DNA of 7,348 nt, taken from positions 1-7,348 of the forward strand of contig CALEST010000399.1 in the NCBI GenBank assembly GCA_937907555.1, read 5' to 3'. This DNA comes from an uncultured Sediminibacterium sp. GTDB taxonomy: Bacteria; Bacteroidota; Bacteroidia; Chitinophagales; Chitinophagaceae. The notes under the pieces are model-generated. The model was given only the letters and a program-made list of their open reading frames with translations. It did no database searches and was not told the origin of the DNA. The translations under genes and the position numbers were made by a program. Numbering within the stretch: the stretch's first letter is position 1; each line of letters starts with the position of its first letter. Below are positions 1-7,042 of this stretch, one piece after another.

Positions 1-126
1 AACATTGCTGTTCTTAAAGGGTGGCAAAAATAATGATTATGAGCTAATTTCTATTTTTGCCACCCTTGAAGAACATTGCTGTTCTTAAAGGGTGGCAAAA
101 ATAATGATTATGAGCTAATTTCTATT
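1..126. repeat. 55-bp exact direct repeat, 71-bp period, at the window edge
   Basis: Bases 1-55 recur without mismatch at 72-126, separated by a 16-bp stretch (56-71). Identity stops at base 56 versus 127. The first copy touches the window edge, so the unit may extend further left and more copies may exist. Each copy carries one arm of an inverted repeat (9-32 and 80-103), and the opposite arm lies between them (52-75). The second copy runs into the stop codon of the minus-strand gene at 122-721. No coding potential is evident. It could be a REP/MITE-like intergenic palindrome, a short tandem array, or an assembly loop. Confidence 0.9.
52..103. other. Long hairpin: 24-bp arms, GCAA tetraloop on the minus strand
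   Basis: Bases 52-75 and 80-103 are reverse complements except at one position (68 versus 87), leaving a 4-base loop at 76-79 that reads GCAA (a GNRA loop) on the minus strand. The same arm 52-75 can instead pair with 9-32 around a 19-base loop, so two mutually exclusive folds exist. The hairpin begins 18 bases after the stop codon of the upstream minus-strand gene, a position typical of a terminator or a 3'-end-protecting structure. The arms open with a T run and close with an A run on both strands, so the U tract of a classic intrinsic terminator is missing. The fold is clear; the function is inference. Confidence 0.75.
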
Positions 127-146
127 GAATTTCTAATGAATTTCTA
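114..146. repeat. Three 11-bp tandem units ending in AATTTCTA
   Basis: The octamer AATTTCTA occurs at 117-124, 128-135 and 139-146, exactly 11 bp apart; the last two units share ten bases. The array covers the last codons and stop codon of the minus-strand gene at 122-721 and overlaps the end of the 55-bp direct repeat. Because 11 is not a multiple of three, gain or loss of one unit would change the C-terminus of that protein. Possibly a slippage product or the junction scar of the adjoining repeat. Confidence 0.7.
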
Positions 147-721
147 TAAACCCATTCCTGTTCGAGTGATTTGAAGATAATCCAGTTACCATCCAAAGAC
201 ATAATAACCATGTCTTCTTCCTCTGGCAAAAGCTCATTCAAATCCGGCGAATTCATTATATCATACAAGTCCATTTTTATTACAGGAGACATACGAACAA
301 AAAATACATAAACTGGTTGTTGCGTTATTTGGTTTTGCATAACTATCTGAGAAAATATTGCAGCAGGTGCCTCATTGGTTTTTAAAACTGGAGCATCCGG
401 CAGATATCTTAGCGGCAAAACACCAGGATGATTCTTGAAAAGTAATTCCAGAATTACTGGTTCACTTCCGACTTTCAAAAACTTAGTTAAATCAGAAAAT
501 TCTGTCCAGGGTGCATGATTTAAAAAACTATCCCAAAATGGCAACTCTGAATCTTGAACCCAGTCCAGACAGATCAATTCACAACTTTTAATCTTTTCAT
601 TTACCTGTTTAAACCAATTCAACCAGCAATTTTCTAAAGCCTTGATTTTTGATTCAACTAATAACCGAGTTTTTAACGAGCGCTTTTTATCTGCTAACTT
701 ATCCCTCTTTTCTAAATTCAT
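122..721 (-). CDS. Unrecognised soluble protein, about 199 aa
   Basis: I do not recognise this family. The ATG at 721 gives 199 residues; a TTG at 739 would add six residues (MPFTSN) and is less likely. There is no signal peptide or membrane segment. Using the ATG numbering, the N-terminal ~50 residues are lysine-rich and probably helical, the middle is rich in Trp, Phe and Leu, and the C-terminal third alternates hydrophobic strands with acidic turns (LPEEEDMVIMSLDGNWIIF near residues 166-184), which suggests a mixed alpha/beta cytoplasmic protein. No catalytic motif stands out. It follows the DUF2892 gene by 44 bp on the same strand, so it could be the last cistron of the efflux operon or a separate gene. 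Its stop codon lies inside the flanking repeat, and its final residues (NSLEIQ) come from an 11-bp tandem repeat, so the true C-terminus may be repeat-altered. That it is a real gene is fairly likely from its length and plausible amino-acid composition. Confidence 0.7.
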   Translation of the reverse strand: MNLEKRDKLADKKRSLKTRLLVESKIKALENCWLNWFKQVNEKIKSCELICLDWVQDSELPFWDSFLNHAPWTEFSDLTKFLKVGSEPVILELLFKNHPGVLPLRYLPDAPVLKTNEAPAAIFSQIVMQNQITQQPVYVFFVRMSPVIKMDLYDIMNSPDLNELLPEEEDMVIMSLDGNWIIFKSLEQEWVYRNSLEIQ

Positions 722-765
722 ATTACTAGTGAATGGCAAATACCAAGGTACATCAGTTTTACTTT

Positions 766-951
766 TTATTTAGAAATATTTGCTTTTTCTAGTATACATT
801 CTAGAGGACAAAACTTGGTAAAAGAGGATTGCAATAGATTTAAACCTACAAATGCCGCCACTAAAAGCCAGTTAATATGCACAAAATAGGCAAGACTAAT
901 ACTGGTCAACACAAAGACCCCTGCAACAGCTCTGACAATTCTTTCTTTCAT
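766..951 (-). CDS. DUF2892/YgaP-like small inner-membrane protein
   Basis: This 61-residue protein has a short basic start (MKERIVRAVAG), two hydrophobic segments (about residues 8-24 and 28-41) and a C-terminal motif FCPLECIL with Cys48 and Cys52. The pattern matches the DUF2892 family, the membrane part also found fused to rhodanese in YgaP, where a Cys-Pro follows the second helix. The protein probably sits as a helical hairpin in the inner membrane. Its function is not established; family members often occur beside sulfur-transfer or efflux genes, which makes a thiol or sulfane-sulfur link conceivable but unproven here. It starts 5 bp after the stop codon of the PII-like gene and is almost certainly co-transcribed with it. 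There is no Shine-Dalgarno sequence. The family call rests on pattern recognition and not on a profile search. Confidence 0.8.
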   Translation of the reverse strand: MKERIVRAVAGVFVLTSISLAYFVHINWLLVAAFVGLNLLQSSFTKFCPLECILEKANISK

Positions 952-956
952 AATTA

Positions 957-1271
957 TTATTTTGTTGAATTTTCTACGGATAATATAAAGGCTCTGATTG
1001 GAAACTCATTTTCAGACTCTTTGGCATTAAAGGCATCTATTAATCTTAGTGCATGGTTGGCTGCTTCATCTTTACAGAAACTGAAAATAAAAACTGAATC
1101 GTATTTGTTTCCATCATCTGATCCAAACCAGTCATCCAGGATATAATCATCTGGGCTGTTTTTAACACCCATGGTATCTGTAACACTAAAGACGGAAACA
1201 GATGCTTCTTTCAATATTTTTTCTACGGATTTGCTGCATTCCTTTACAGCAGTTATGATTAATAATTTCAT
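957..1271 (-). CDS. PII-like / ferredoxin-like small protein (possible PII-NG or DUF3240 relative)
   Basis: This 104-residue protein reads as a beta-alpha-beta-beta-alpha-beta fold: strand KLLIITAV (2-9), helix 12-24, strand SVSVFSVTDT (24-33), an acidic loop 35-57 with Asp41, 42, 46, 47, 52 and 53, strand DSVFIFSF (58-65), helix 68-84 and strand IRAFILSV (92-99). The start MKLLII and the long loop between strands 2 and 3, in the place of the PII T-loop, resemble the PII/CutA superfamily. The PII-NG and DUF3240 groups of that superfamily are known as neighbours of RND metal-efflux genes. The canonical PII B-loop for ATP binding is not visible, so nucleotide sensing in the usual way is doubtful. 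Cys12 and Cys66 could be ligands or redox sites. The gene lies 7 bp after the permease and 5 bp before the DUF2892 gene. A trimeric cytoplasmic sensor of pump activity or ligand is inference; a plain hypothetical protein remains possible. Confidence 0.6.
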   Translation of the reverse strand: MKLLIITAVKECSKSVEKILKEASVSVFSVTDTMGVKNSPDDYILDDWFGSDDGNKYDSVFIFSFCKDEAANHALRLIDAFNAKESENEFPIRAFILSVENSTK

Positions 1272-1278
1272 GTCAATT

Positions 1279-4200
1279 TTATTTTACTTTATTGCGCATC
1301 ATTTTATAGTAAAGCAATGGCACAACCAATAAGGTTAAAAATGTTGATGTAATAGTTCCACCCATTAGGGAAATGGCTAATCCCTGGAAAATTGGATCAA
1401 ATAAGATGATGACAGCACCCAATACAACCGCACCAGCAGTTAATAAGATGGGGGTAGTTCTTACCGCACCAGCTTCAATAATAGCTTGTTTCAAAGGAAT
1501 GCCTTCATCAAGCCTGATATTGATAAAATCGATTAGCAAAATTGAATTTCGCACCATTACACCAGCCAGTGCAATAAAACCAATCATAGAGGTTGCGGTA
1601 AAATAAGCATCCATCATCCAGTGCCCAAGAATAATTCCAACCAAACTCAATGGGATTGCAGCAAGCATAACTACCGGAACTGTAAAATTCTGAAACCAAC
1701 CTACTATCAGCATATAGATGATCAGAATAACTGCAGCGAAAGCAATTCCTAAATCTCTAAATACTTCGTAGGTAATCTGCCACTCTCCATCCCATTTAAG
1801 TGAATACTGATCCTGCGTTTCTGGCTGCTTAGTATATTCTTCTTTGATGGTGTATCCTGCTGGTATTTTAAGAGAAGAAACACTATCAGACATTTTAGAA
1901 ATAGCATAAAATGGACTCTCCAAGTCACCTGCCATATCGGCCATTACATACACAACTTCTTTCTGATTTTTACGGTAAATGCTTTTGTCTTTCACCTGTC
2001 TATTTACAGTAACAATATCTCGCAAGTTTACTGTATTGCCCTGCATTCCTGTAACTGTAAGTCCAAGAATTTCATTCACACCAGCTTTATCTTCCTCTTT
2101 TAACTGTAAACGAATTGGAGTTTGCGAAAAGGAACTAGGTGCATTAATTACCCCAACAGGCATTCCTGAAAGTCCGCCGGCAACTATAGCATTCACTTGT
2201 GCTGTTGCAACTCCATAACGCATTGCTTTTTCTTTGTCAACTCTAAACTTATATTCATACTGATCATCTTCAACCATCCAGTCTGCATCAACCACATCAG
2301 GTGTTTTACGGAACAGCTGTTCAATTTGTCTGCCAATCTCAATCTGTTGTTTATAGTCAGGGCCATATACTTCCGCTACCAATGTAGATAAAACAGGAGG
2401 GCCTGGTGGAACTTCAACAATTTTTACGTTTGCATGATACCTGGCAGCAATTTTCTGAATAGGTTCACGCATAGACTTAGCTATATCATGACTCTGTAGA
2501 GAGCGCTCTTCTTTATCAATCAGGTTTACCTGTATATCTGCTACATTATCACCTCTTCTTAAATCATAGTGTCTAACCAATCCATTAAAACTAATTGGAC
2601 CAGCTGTTCCTATATAACCCTGATAGTTTTTTACCATCGGTTGCTTGGATACATACTGCGCTATTTCTGTTGCTACTGCATTGGTCTTTTCAAGCGTAGT
2701 TCCTTCTGGCATATCAATGACTACCTGAAATTCATTTTTATTATCAAAAGGCAACATTTTAACTGCTACTGATTTTGTATAAAACAATAACATGCTGGCT
2801 AATAATACAACTACGGTACCCATGATAAATGCCCATCGCTTCCATCTTACTTCCAGCATAGGCTGAATGAATGAGTTATAGATTTTATAGATGCCTGATG
2901 CTTCAAGAGAATGACTTCCATGTGAATGATCTTCACTACCGCGTTTTTCCTTTTCTCTTAAGAAAATATATCCTAAATAGGGGGTTAAGGTTAAGGCAAC
3001 AATCAATGAAAGCAACATAGCAATAGATGCTCCAATAGGCATTGGGCTCATATAAGGACCCATTAAGCCGGAAACAAATGCCATTGGAAGTACGGCCGCT
3101 ACTACAGTGAAAGTGGCTAGTATGGTTGGGTTACCGACTTCATTAATTGCATAAATAGCGGCTTGCAGAGGCGGCAGTTTACGCATTTTAAAGTGACGGT
3201 GCATATTTTCAGCAATGATAATTGAATCATCCACTACAATACCTGTAATGAATACCAAGGCAAATAAAGTAATCCTGTTCAGTGTATAATCCATTGCATA
3301 ATAACTAAACAAGGTCAATGCAAAAGTTACTGGTACAGAAAGGAACACAACCAAACCGCCTCTCCAGCCCATGGCCAGCATTACAAATAGCGTTACTACA
3401 ACAATGGAGATAAATAAGTGGAATAATAATTCAGATACTTTATGAGCAGCAGATTCACCATAGTTTCTGGTTGCAGTTACCTGAATATCTGATGGTATCA
3501 AATCCTTTTTAAGGGATGCTACTTTTGATAAAATATTATCAGAAAGCTTCATGGCATCCGCGCCCTTCTTCTTGGCAATAGCTAATGTTACAGCAGGATA
3601 CGATGCAGAAAACTTTTTAAATCCCGCCGTATCGGCCTGACCGTAACCATAAAATACATATTGACTTGAAGTTGCCGGAGATTCTGTAACGGTTGCAACC
3701 TGCTTTAAATAAACCGGTGTTCCGCTATTCATACCAATCACCAATGAAGCCACGTCTTCGGCTGAGCTAAGAAAATTACCGGTAAGTACAGAGAATGAGC
3801 TGTCATTTTTATAAAAACTACCACTTTGTGATTGTGTATTTGCTCCACCAATTGCTTTAGATATAGATAAAAAGTCAACATGATTAGCTGCCATTAAAGT
3901 CTTATTCAAAAGTACTTTTACCTCTTTTGCTCTTCCTCCGATAATATTGATATCAGATACATCGTTGGACTTTTTTAACTCATTCGACAATTCCTGAGCA
4001 ACCTGTTTCAACTGATAGTCATCATATTTTTCACCCCAGAGTGTTAATCCAAAAACAGGAACATCATCAATTGCTCTGGTTTTGATCAAAGGCATGGAAA
4101 CACCTTGCGGCATTTTATCCATATTCTTCATGATTTCACTATAGAGCTTTACGAGTGAACGTTCAACATCTTCCCCTACCAAAAACTGAACAATCAGCAT

Positions 4201-4488
4201 GGTTTGGCCACTCATTGATGTAGAATAAACATATTCTACTCCCTTTATATTTGAAATAACTTTTTCTAGAGGAGCAGATACTTTTGTTTCAACTTCTTTT
4301 GGACTGGCTCCCGGATAGGCAATAAAAATATCAGCCATGGGAACCTGAATCTGAGGTTCTTCCTCTCTTGGCATTAATAAAGTACTATAACCGCCAATAA
4401 GTAAGAAGGCAACCATCAGCAGAACCGTAAGTTTGGACTGCAAAAATGCTTTTGCTATATTTCCTGATAATCCTTTTTCCATTTTCAT
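1279..4488 (-). CDS. RND efflux transporter permease (AcrB/HAE1-like)
   Basis: This is the inner-membrane proton antiporter of a tripartite efflux pump, 1069 residues long, the full length for the family. TM1 (about 19-38) ends in PREEEPQI, typical of the AcrB superfamily. A first periplasmic domain spans about 39-350, TM2-TM6 about 352-510, TM7 about 551-570, a second periplasmic domain (with VPPGPP near 693-698) about 571-908, and TM8-TM12 about 910-1060. TM4 holds the proton-relay pair Asp420-Asp421 in GIVVDDSII. The TM10 position equivalent to AcrB Lys940 is Arg980 (GVMVRNSILL). The cytoplasmic linker between TM6 and TM7 contains a His-rich stretch, HSHGSH at 521-526. DD in TM4 argues against a CusA-type cation pump, but the substrate cannot be read from sequence. 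Starts at 4488 (MKMEKG) or 4482 (MEKG) are both possible. It follows the adaptor gene by 20 bp. Confidence 0.96.
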   Translation of the reverse strand: MKMEKGLSGNIAKAFLQSKLTVLLMVAFLLIGGYSTLLMPREEEPQIQVPMADIFIAYPGASPKEVETKVSAPLEKVISNIKGVEYVYSTSMSGQTMLIVQFLVGEDVERSLVKLYSEIMKNMDKMPQGVSMPLIKTRAIDDVPVFGLTLWGEKYDDYQLKQVAQELSNELKKSNDVSDINIIGGRAKEVKVLLNKTLMAANHVDFLSISKAIGGANTQSQSGSFYKNDSSFSVLTGNFLSSAEDVASLVIGMNSGTPVYLKQVATVTESPATSSQYVFYGYGQADTAGFKKFSASYPAVTLAIAKKKGADAMKLSDNILSKVASLKKDLIPSDIQVTATRNYGESAAHKVSELLFHLFISIVVVTLFVMLAMGWRGGLVVFLSVPVTFALTLFSYYAMDYTLNRITLFALVFITGIVVDDSIIIAENMHRHFKMRKLPPLQAAIYAINEVGNPTILATFTVVAAVLPMAFVSGLMGPYMSPMPIGASIAMLLSLIVALTLTPYLGYIFLREKEKRGSEDHSHGSHSLEASGIYKIYNSFIQPMLEVRWKRWAFIMGTVVVLLASMLLFYTKSVAVKMLPFDNKNEFQVVIDMPEGTTLEKTNAVATEIAQYVSKQPMVKNYQGYIGTAGPISFNGLVRHYDLRRGDNVADIQVNLIDKEERSLQSHDIAKSMREPIQKIAARYHANVKIVEVPPGPPVLSTLVAEVYGPDYKQQIEIGRQIEQLFRKTPDVVDADWMVEDDQYEYKFRVDKEKAMRYGVATAQVNAIVAGGLSGMPVGVINAPSSFSQTPIRLQLKEEDKAGVNEILGLTVTGMQGNTVNLRDIVTVNRQVKDKSIYRKNQKEVVYVMADMAGDLESPFYAISKMSDSVSSLKIPAGYTIKEEYTKQPETQDQYSLKWDGEWQITYEVFRDLGIAFAAVILIIYMLIVGWFQNFTVPVVMLAAIPLSLVGIILGHWMMDAYFTATSMIGFIALAGVMVRNSILLIDFINIRLDEGIPLKQAIIEAGAVRTTPILLTAGAVVLGAVIILFDPIFQGLAISLMGGTITSTFLTLLVVPLLYYKMMRNKVK

Positions 4489-4508
4489 TTGTTTAAATGC
4501 TTTGGCAA

Positions 4509-5612
4509 TTATTTTGCAATTGTTACAGGTACACCGTTATAAAGGTTCCCCTTGGCACTCACAATATATTTTTCACCTTCAGATAGTCCAGACAAAACCT
4601 CAATTTGACCTGATTGATTTTTTCCTAATCTTACCCATCTTAAAAGTGCTGTATTCTCGGCAGTAATTGTGTAAATACCAGTAAGTTGGTTTTTATAAAC
4701 AATACTTGATTCCGGAACACTTATGGTCTTATTCACTTTTTCTGCTAATGTTATTTCAGTAACCGGAACCATTATATTAACATACATGCCTGAATAAAAA
4801 CTTTTCATGTCTGCCTGAGGCAAACTAATTTTTACAATGTATTGCCCTCCGGTAAACTGAGATGAAGGATTTACCTGAATTACTTTTCCATTCACTTTCT
4901 TATTAACAGCTTGCACATACATTTCAACCGCTTGTCCGGTTGAAATACTTGCAATTAAATTTTCCGGCACCATCGCACTTACCTGTAAATTACCGGTTTG
5001 CTCTAAAGTTAAAATAGGCATACCTGGACTGGCAATGCTACCAGCTTCAGCATTCTTTTGAGAAATTACACCTGAAAAAGGAGCAGTAACGGTTGTATAA
5101 GCCAAATTTGCGTTGACTTCATTTTTCATTTGCTTTGCCGCATCCAGGTTCGCTTTCGCAGAAGTATACTGTAAGGATATTTGTTCCAATTCCTTTTCAG
5201 TAGCACTCTGTTGTTTATAAAGTGCAGTAAATCTTTCGTGATCTTTTTGTGCATTTTTAAAAGCAGCTTCCGCCTGAGCTATCATGGCTTCTGTTTGAGC
5301 CGTCTTGGCTTTAATATCACTGGCATTAATCGTAAATAATACCTGACCTTGCTTAACTATATCTCCTGCTTTTACCCGCATACTGGTAATGGTACCCATT
5401 ACTCTGGTAGAAATATTGGCTGATTGAATGCCTTCGATTTGACCAGTAATTTCAAAATTACCATTTGTAACATTGGTCCCGGCATTTGCTAATACAACTT
5501 CAACAGGTGCTTCAGAAACAACAGCTGCTGCACCTTTCTTATCTCCACAGGCAGTAGCGGTAAACATGGTTATGATAGCTCCAGCAATGACTAATTTGTA
5601 TTTTATTTTCAT
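4509..5612 (-). CDS. RND periplasmic adaptor (membrane fusion protein, HlyD/AcrA type), lipoprotein
   Basis: The 367-residue adaptor links the RND permease to the outer-membrane channel. The N-terminus carries a lipoprotein signal: basic KIKYK, a hydrophobic core, then TATAC with Cys22 as the probable lipidation site, although Ala and not Leu occupies the -3 position. The biotinyl-lipoyl domain is split in two halves, about 60-100 (VKAGDIVKQGQVLFTI) and 170-205 (TTVTAPFSGVIS), around an Ala/Gln/Lys-rich alpha-hairpin (about 101-168). A beta-barrel domain follows (about 206-288) and then a membrane-proximal domain (about 295-365, with VRLG and GLSEGEKYIV). Length and domain order are normal for AcrA-like adaptors. 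It lies 18 bp after the outer-membrane factor gene and 20 bp before the permease, so coupled expression is expected. The ATG at 5612 is the only start that gives a proper signal peptide. Confidence 0.95.
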   Translation of the reverse strand: MKIKYKLVIAGAIITMFTATACGDKKGAAAVVSEAPVEVVLANAGTNVTNGNFEITGQIEGIQSANISTRVMGTITSMRVKAGDIVKQGQVLFTINASDIKAKTAQTEAMIAQAEAAFKNAQKDHERFTALYKQQSATEKELEQISLQYTSAKANLDAAKQMKNEVNANLAYTTVTAPFSGVISQKNAEAGSIASPGMPILTLEQTGNLQVSAMVPENLIASISTGQAVEMYVQAVNKKVNGKVIQVNPSSQFTGGQYIVKISLPQADMKSFYSGMYVNIMVPVTEITLAEKVNKTISVPESSIVYKNQLTGIYTITAENTALLRWVRLGKNQSGQIEVLSGLSEGEKYIVSAKGNLYNGVPVTIAK

Positions 5613-5630
5613 TTTAGCGGTTTTAATATT

Positions 5631-6938
5631 TTACTTAACTGTAGTTAAAAATTCATAGTAATTAATAGCAGCCTGTTCCATCAATTTGGCTTCTGCCTGC
5701 TGTAGTTTTTGTTGAGAAAGCTGCGTTTGAGCAAGCAGTATATCATTGGTGCTAACCAGCCCCTGCTGATATCTGTTTTGTAATATTCTTAAAGATTCGT
5801 CGGCCTGTGCTATTGAGGTTTCCAATTGCTGATATTTATACCTGGCATCTTTAATTTTTCGGATTGTATTTTGCAGTTCGGTCTGTTCCTGATTAACTCT
5901 TGAAGCCAGCTGTTCCTGTAGTTTAGCTTTTTCTATCGTTTGAATAGCAATCTTATTTTTTGTCTGATTACCCTTGATAATATCCCAGGACAATTGAATG
6001 CCCGCAAAATAAGAGCCTGCATTAAACCCCAATGCTTTTCTGTCGTTCAATTGGTAATTAGCAAAAGCATTCAATCTGGGCAGCCAACTCATTTTAGATC
6101 CTTTTATAGCAATATCATACATGCCCAATCCTGTTTGCATTGCTTTTAAATCTGATCTGTCTATTGGAATAGCTTGTAATTGTTCCTTTGCAAAACCAAG
6201 CGAAACTGGTGTGGTTTTATATATTACACCCTGTGGTTTATTCATCATCAGACCCAACTGATCTGAAGTCTGCGCTATATTAGAATAAAGCTCATTTAAA
6301 CGGGTTTCAGTATTTTTAACCTGAACTTCAACATTGAGCAAATCAGATTTTTGCATCAGCCCCTGATCAAATCTGTTTTTAGTAAACTGATAAATTGACT
6401 GAGAAGTAATTAGGGCACTTTTTACAACATCAAGTGCCTGATACAAAAAATTCAATTGCAGATACAATTGTGTAACCTGCATCTTAACGGCTTCTTCTGT
6501 TCTCTTTGTTTGCAATGAACTTATCTGGACTTGTTGTTCAGCCGCTTTGCGCATTTGAAGCATATCCATATTTATAATGGGCTGTTGTAAACTTAATTGA
6601 GTAAGATAATTAGGTGTAGCGCCGGGGTTATTTAATAATGCAGGATTAAAATCAGCTGCAGTTACATTGGCCTGCTGAAGCTTGAATCCAAATGCATTCA
6701 ATGGGTTGTTGGTATTCATTGCTGTATACGAAAGGTTCAGCTGCGGCAACCAAATAGCTTCGGTTTGCTTTACGTTGGCGCTGGCAATCTGCTGATCAAT
6801 CTGCGCAATTTTGATTTGCTGATTGGCTTTTTGTGCCAGACTTAATGCTTCTTCCAGCTGGATTTGGGTAGGCATTTCCTGTGCTTCTACGCTAAGAAAT
6901 CCGAGGATTGACACTAAAAAAATTGACAATAATCTCAT
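5631..6938 (-). CDS. TolC-family outer-membrane efflux protein
   Basis: The 435-residue protein would be the outer-membrane channel of the pump. The start at 6938 gives a clean Sec signal peptide (MRLLSIFLVSILGFLSVEAQ, cleavage after about residue 20); the frame stays open to an ATG at 7058, but that would put 40 unsuitable residues before the signal. The mature protein shows the two-fold repeat of the outer-membrane efflux family: long Gln/Ala-rich helices, with the loop NRFDQGLMQKSDLLNVE (188-204) echoed by NRYQQGLVSTNDILLAQ (388-404). Beta-strand segments carrying aromatic residues (about 66-72 and 284-318, for example GIQLSWDI) would form the barrel. There is no lipobox. It is the first gene of the operon, with a -7-like promoter element about 20 bp upstream. 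Length is normal for the family. Confidence 0.95.
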   Translation of the reverse strand: MRLLSIFLVSILGFLSVEAQEMPTQIQLEEALSLAQKANQQIKIAQIDQQIASANVKQTEAIWLPQLNLSYTAMNTNNPLNAFGFKLQQANVTAADFNPALLNNPGATPNYLTQLSLQQPIINMDMLQMRKAAEQQVQISSLQTKRTEEAVKMQVTQLYLQLNFLYQALDVVKSALITSQSIYQFTKNRFDQGLMQKSDLLNVEVQVKNTETRLNELYSNIAQTSDQLGLMMNKPQGVIYKTTPVSLGFAKEQLQAIPIDRSDLKAMQTGLGMYDIAIKGSKMSWLPRLNAFANYQLNDRKALGFNAGSYFAGIQLSWDIIKGNQTKNKIAIQTIEKAKLQEQLASRVNQEQTELQNTIRKIKDARYKYQQLETSIAQADESLRILQNRYQQGLVSTNDILLAQTQLSQQKLQQAEAKLMEQAAINYYEFLTTVK

Positions 6939-6957
6939 AATTCCAATTTTAAGAACA

Positions 6958-6965
6958 CAAAAGTA
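6958..6965 (-). promoter_or_regulatory. Putative Bacteroidota -7 promoter element of the efflux operon
   Basis: On the minus strand these bases read TACTTTTG, an exact match to the Bacteroidota consensus TAnnTTTG, 19 bp before the ATG of the outer-membrane factor gene. Transcription would start a few bases downstream and leave a very short leader. No good -33 TTG is present; ACTG about 20 bp upstream is the nearest candidate, so the site is either weak or activator-dependent. Confidence 0.45.
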
Positions 6966-6987
6966 GAATGGATAAAAAGCCTGTTCA

Positions 6988-7001
6988 GTAACATATGTAA
7001 C
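6988..7001. promoter_or_regulatory. GTAAC direct repeat / near-palindrome, candidate operator
   Basis: GTAAC occurs at 6988-6992 and 6997-7001, separated by ATAT. The same 14 bp form a near-palindrome centred on ACATATGT (6991-6998) with one mismatched pair (6990/6999). It lies just upstream of the operon's -7-like element and between the two divergent genes, where a regulator could act on either. Short symmetric AT-rich sequences arise by chance, so this is only a candidate. Confidence 0.25.
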
Positions 7002-7042
7002 AATTGAGGTTTGCCTAGAAAGGCCGATATTTATAGTATCAA

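Noticed and set aside
52..103. Classic intrinsic terminator
   Set aside because: The stem is long and well placed, but neither strand has a U tract after the 3' arm; an A run follows instead. Kept as a hairpin of unknown role.
1..126. CRISPR array
   Set aside because: There are only two direct copies, the intervening 16 bp is part of an inverted repeat and not a unique spacer, and no cas gene is nearby.
722..739. TTG start adding six residues to the orphan protein
   Set aside because: There is an in-frame ATG six codons later, and no ribosome binding site favours the TTG. It cannot be excluded.
877..1146. 89-codon plus-strand open frame across the PII-like and DUF2892 genes
   Set aside because: It is antisense to two convincing genes and its protein has no recognisable pattern.
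1373..2772. Several 60-80-codon open frames on either strand inside the permease gene
   Set aside because: They are shadows of a full-length RND gene with intact motifs throughout.
1279..4488. CusA/CzcA-type heavy-metal RND permease
   Set aside because: TM4 has the Asp-Asp pair of the drug-efflux type and no CusA-like methionine pattern stands out; the His-rich loop alone is not enough.
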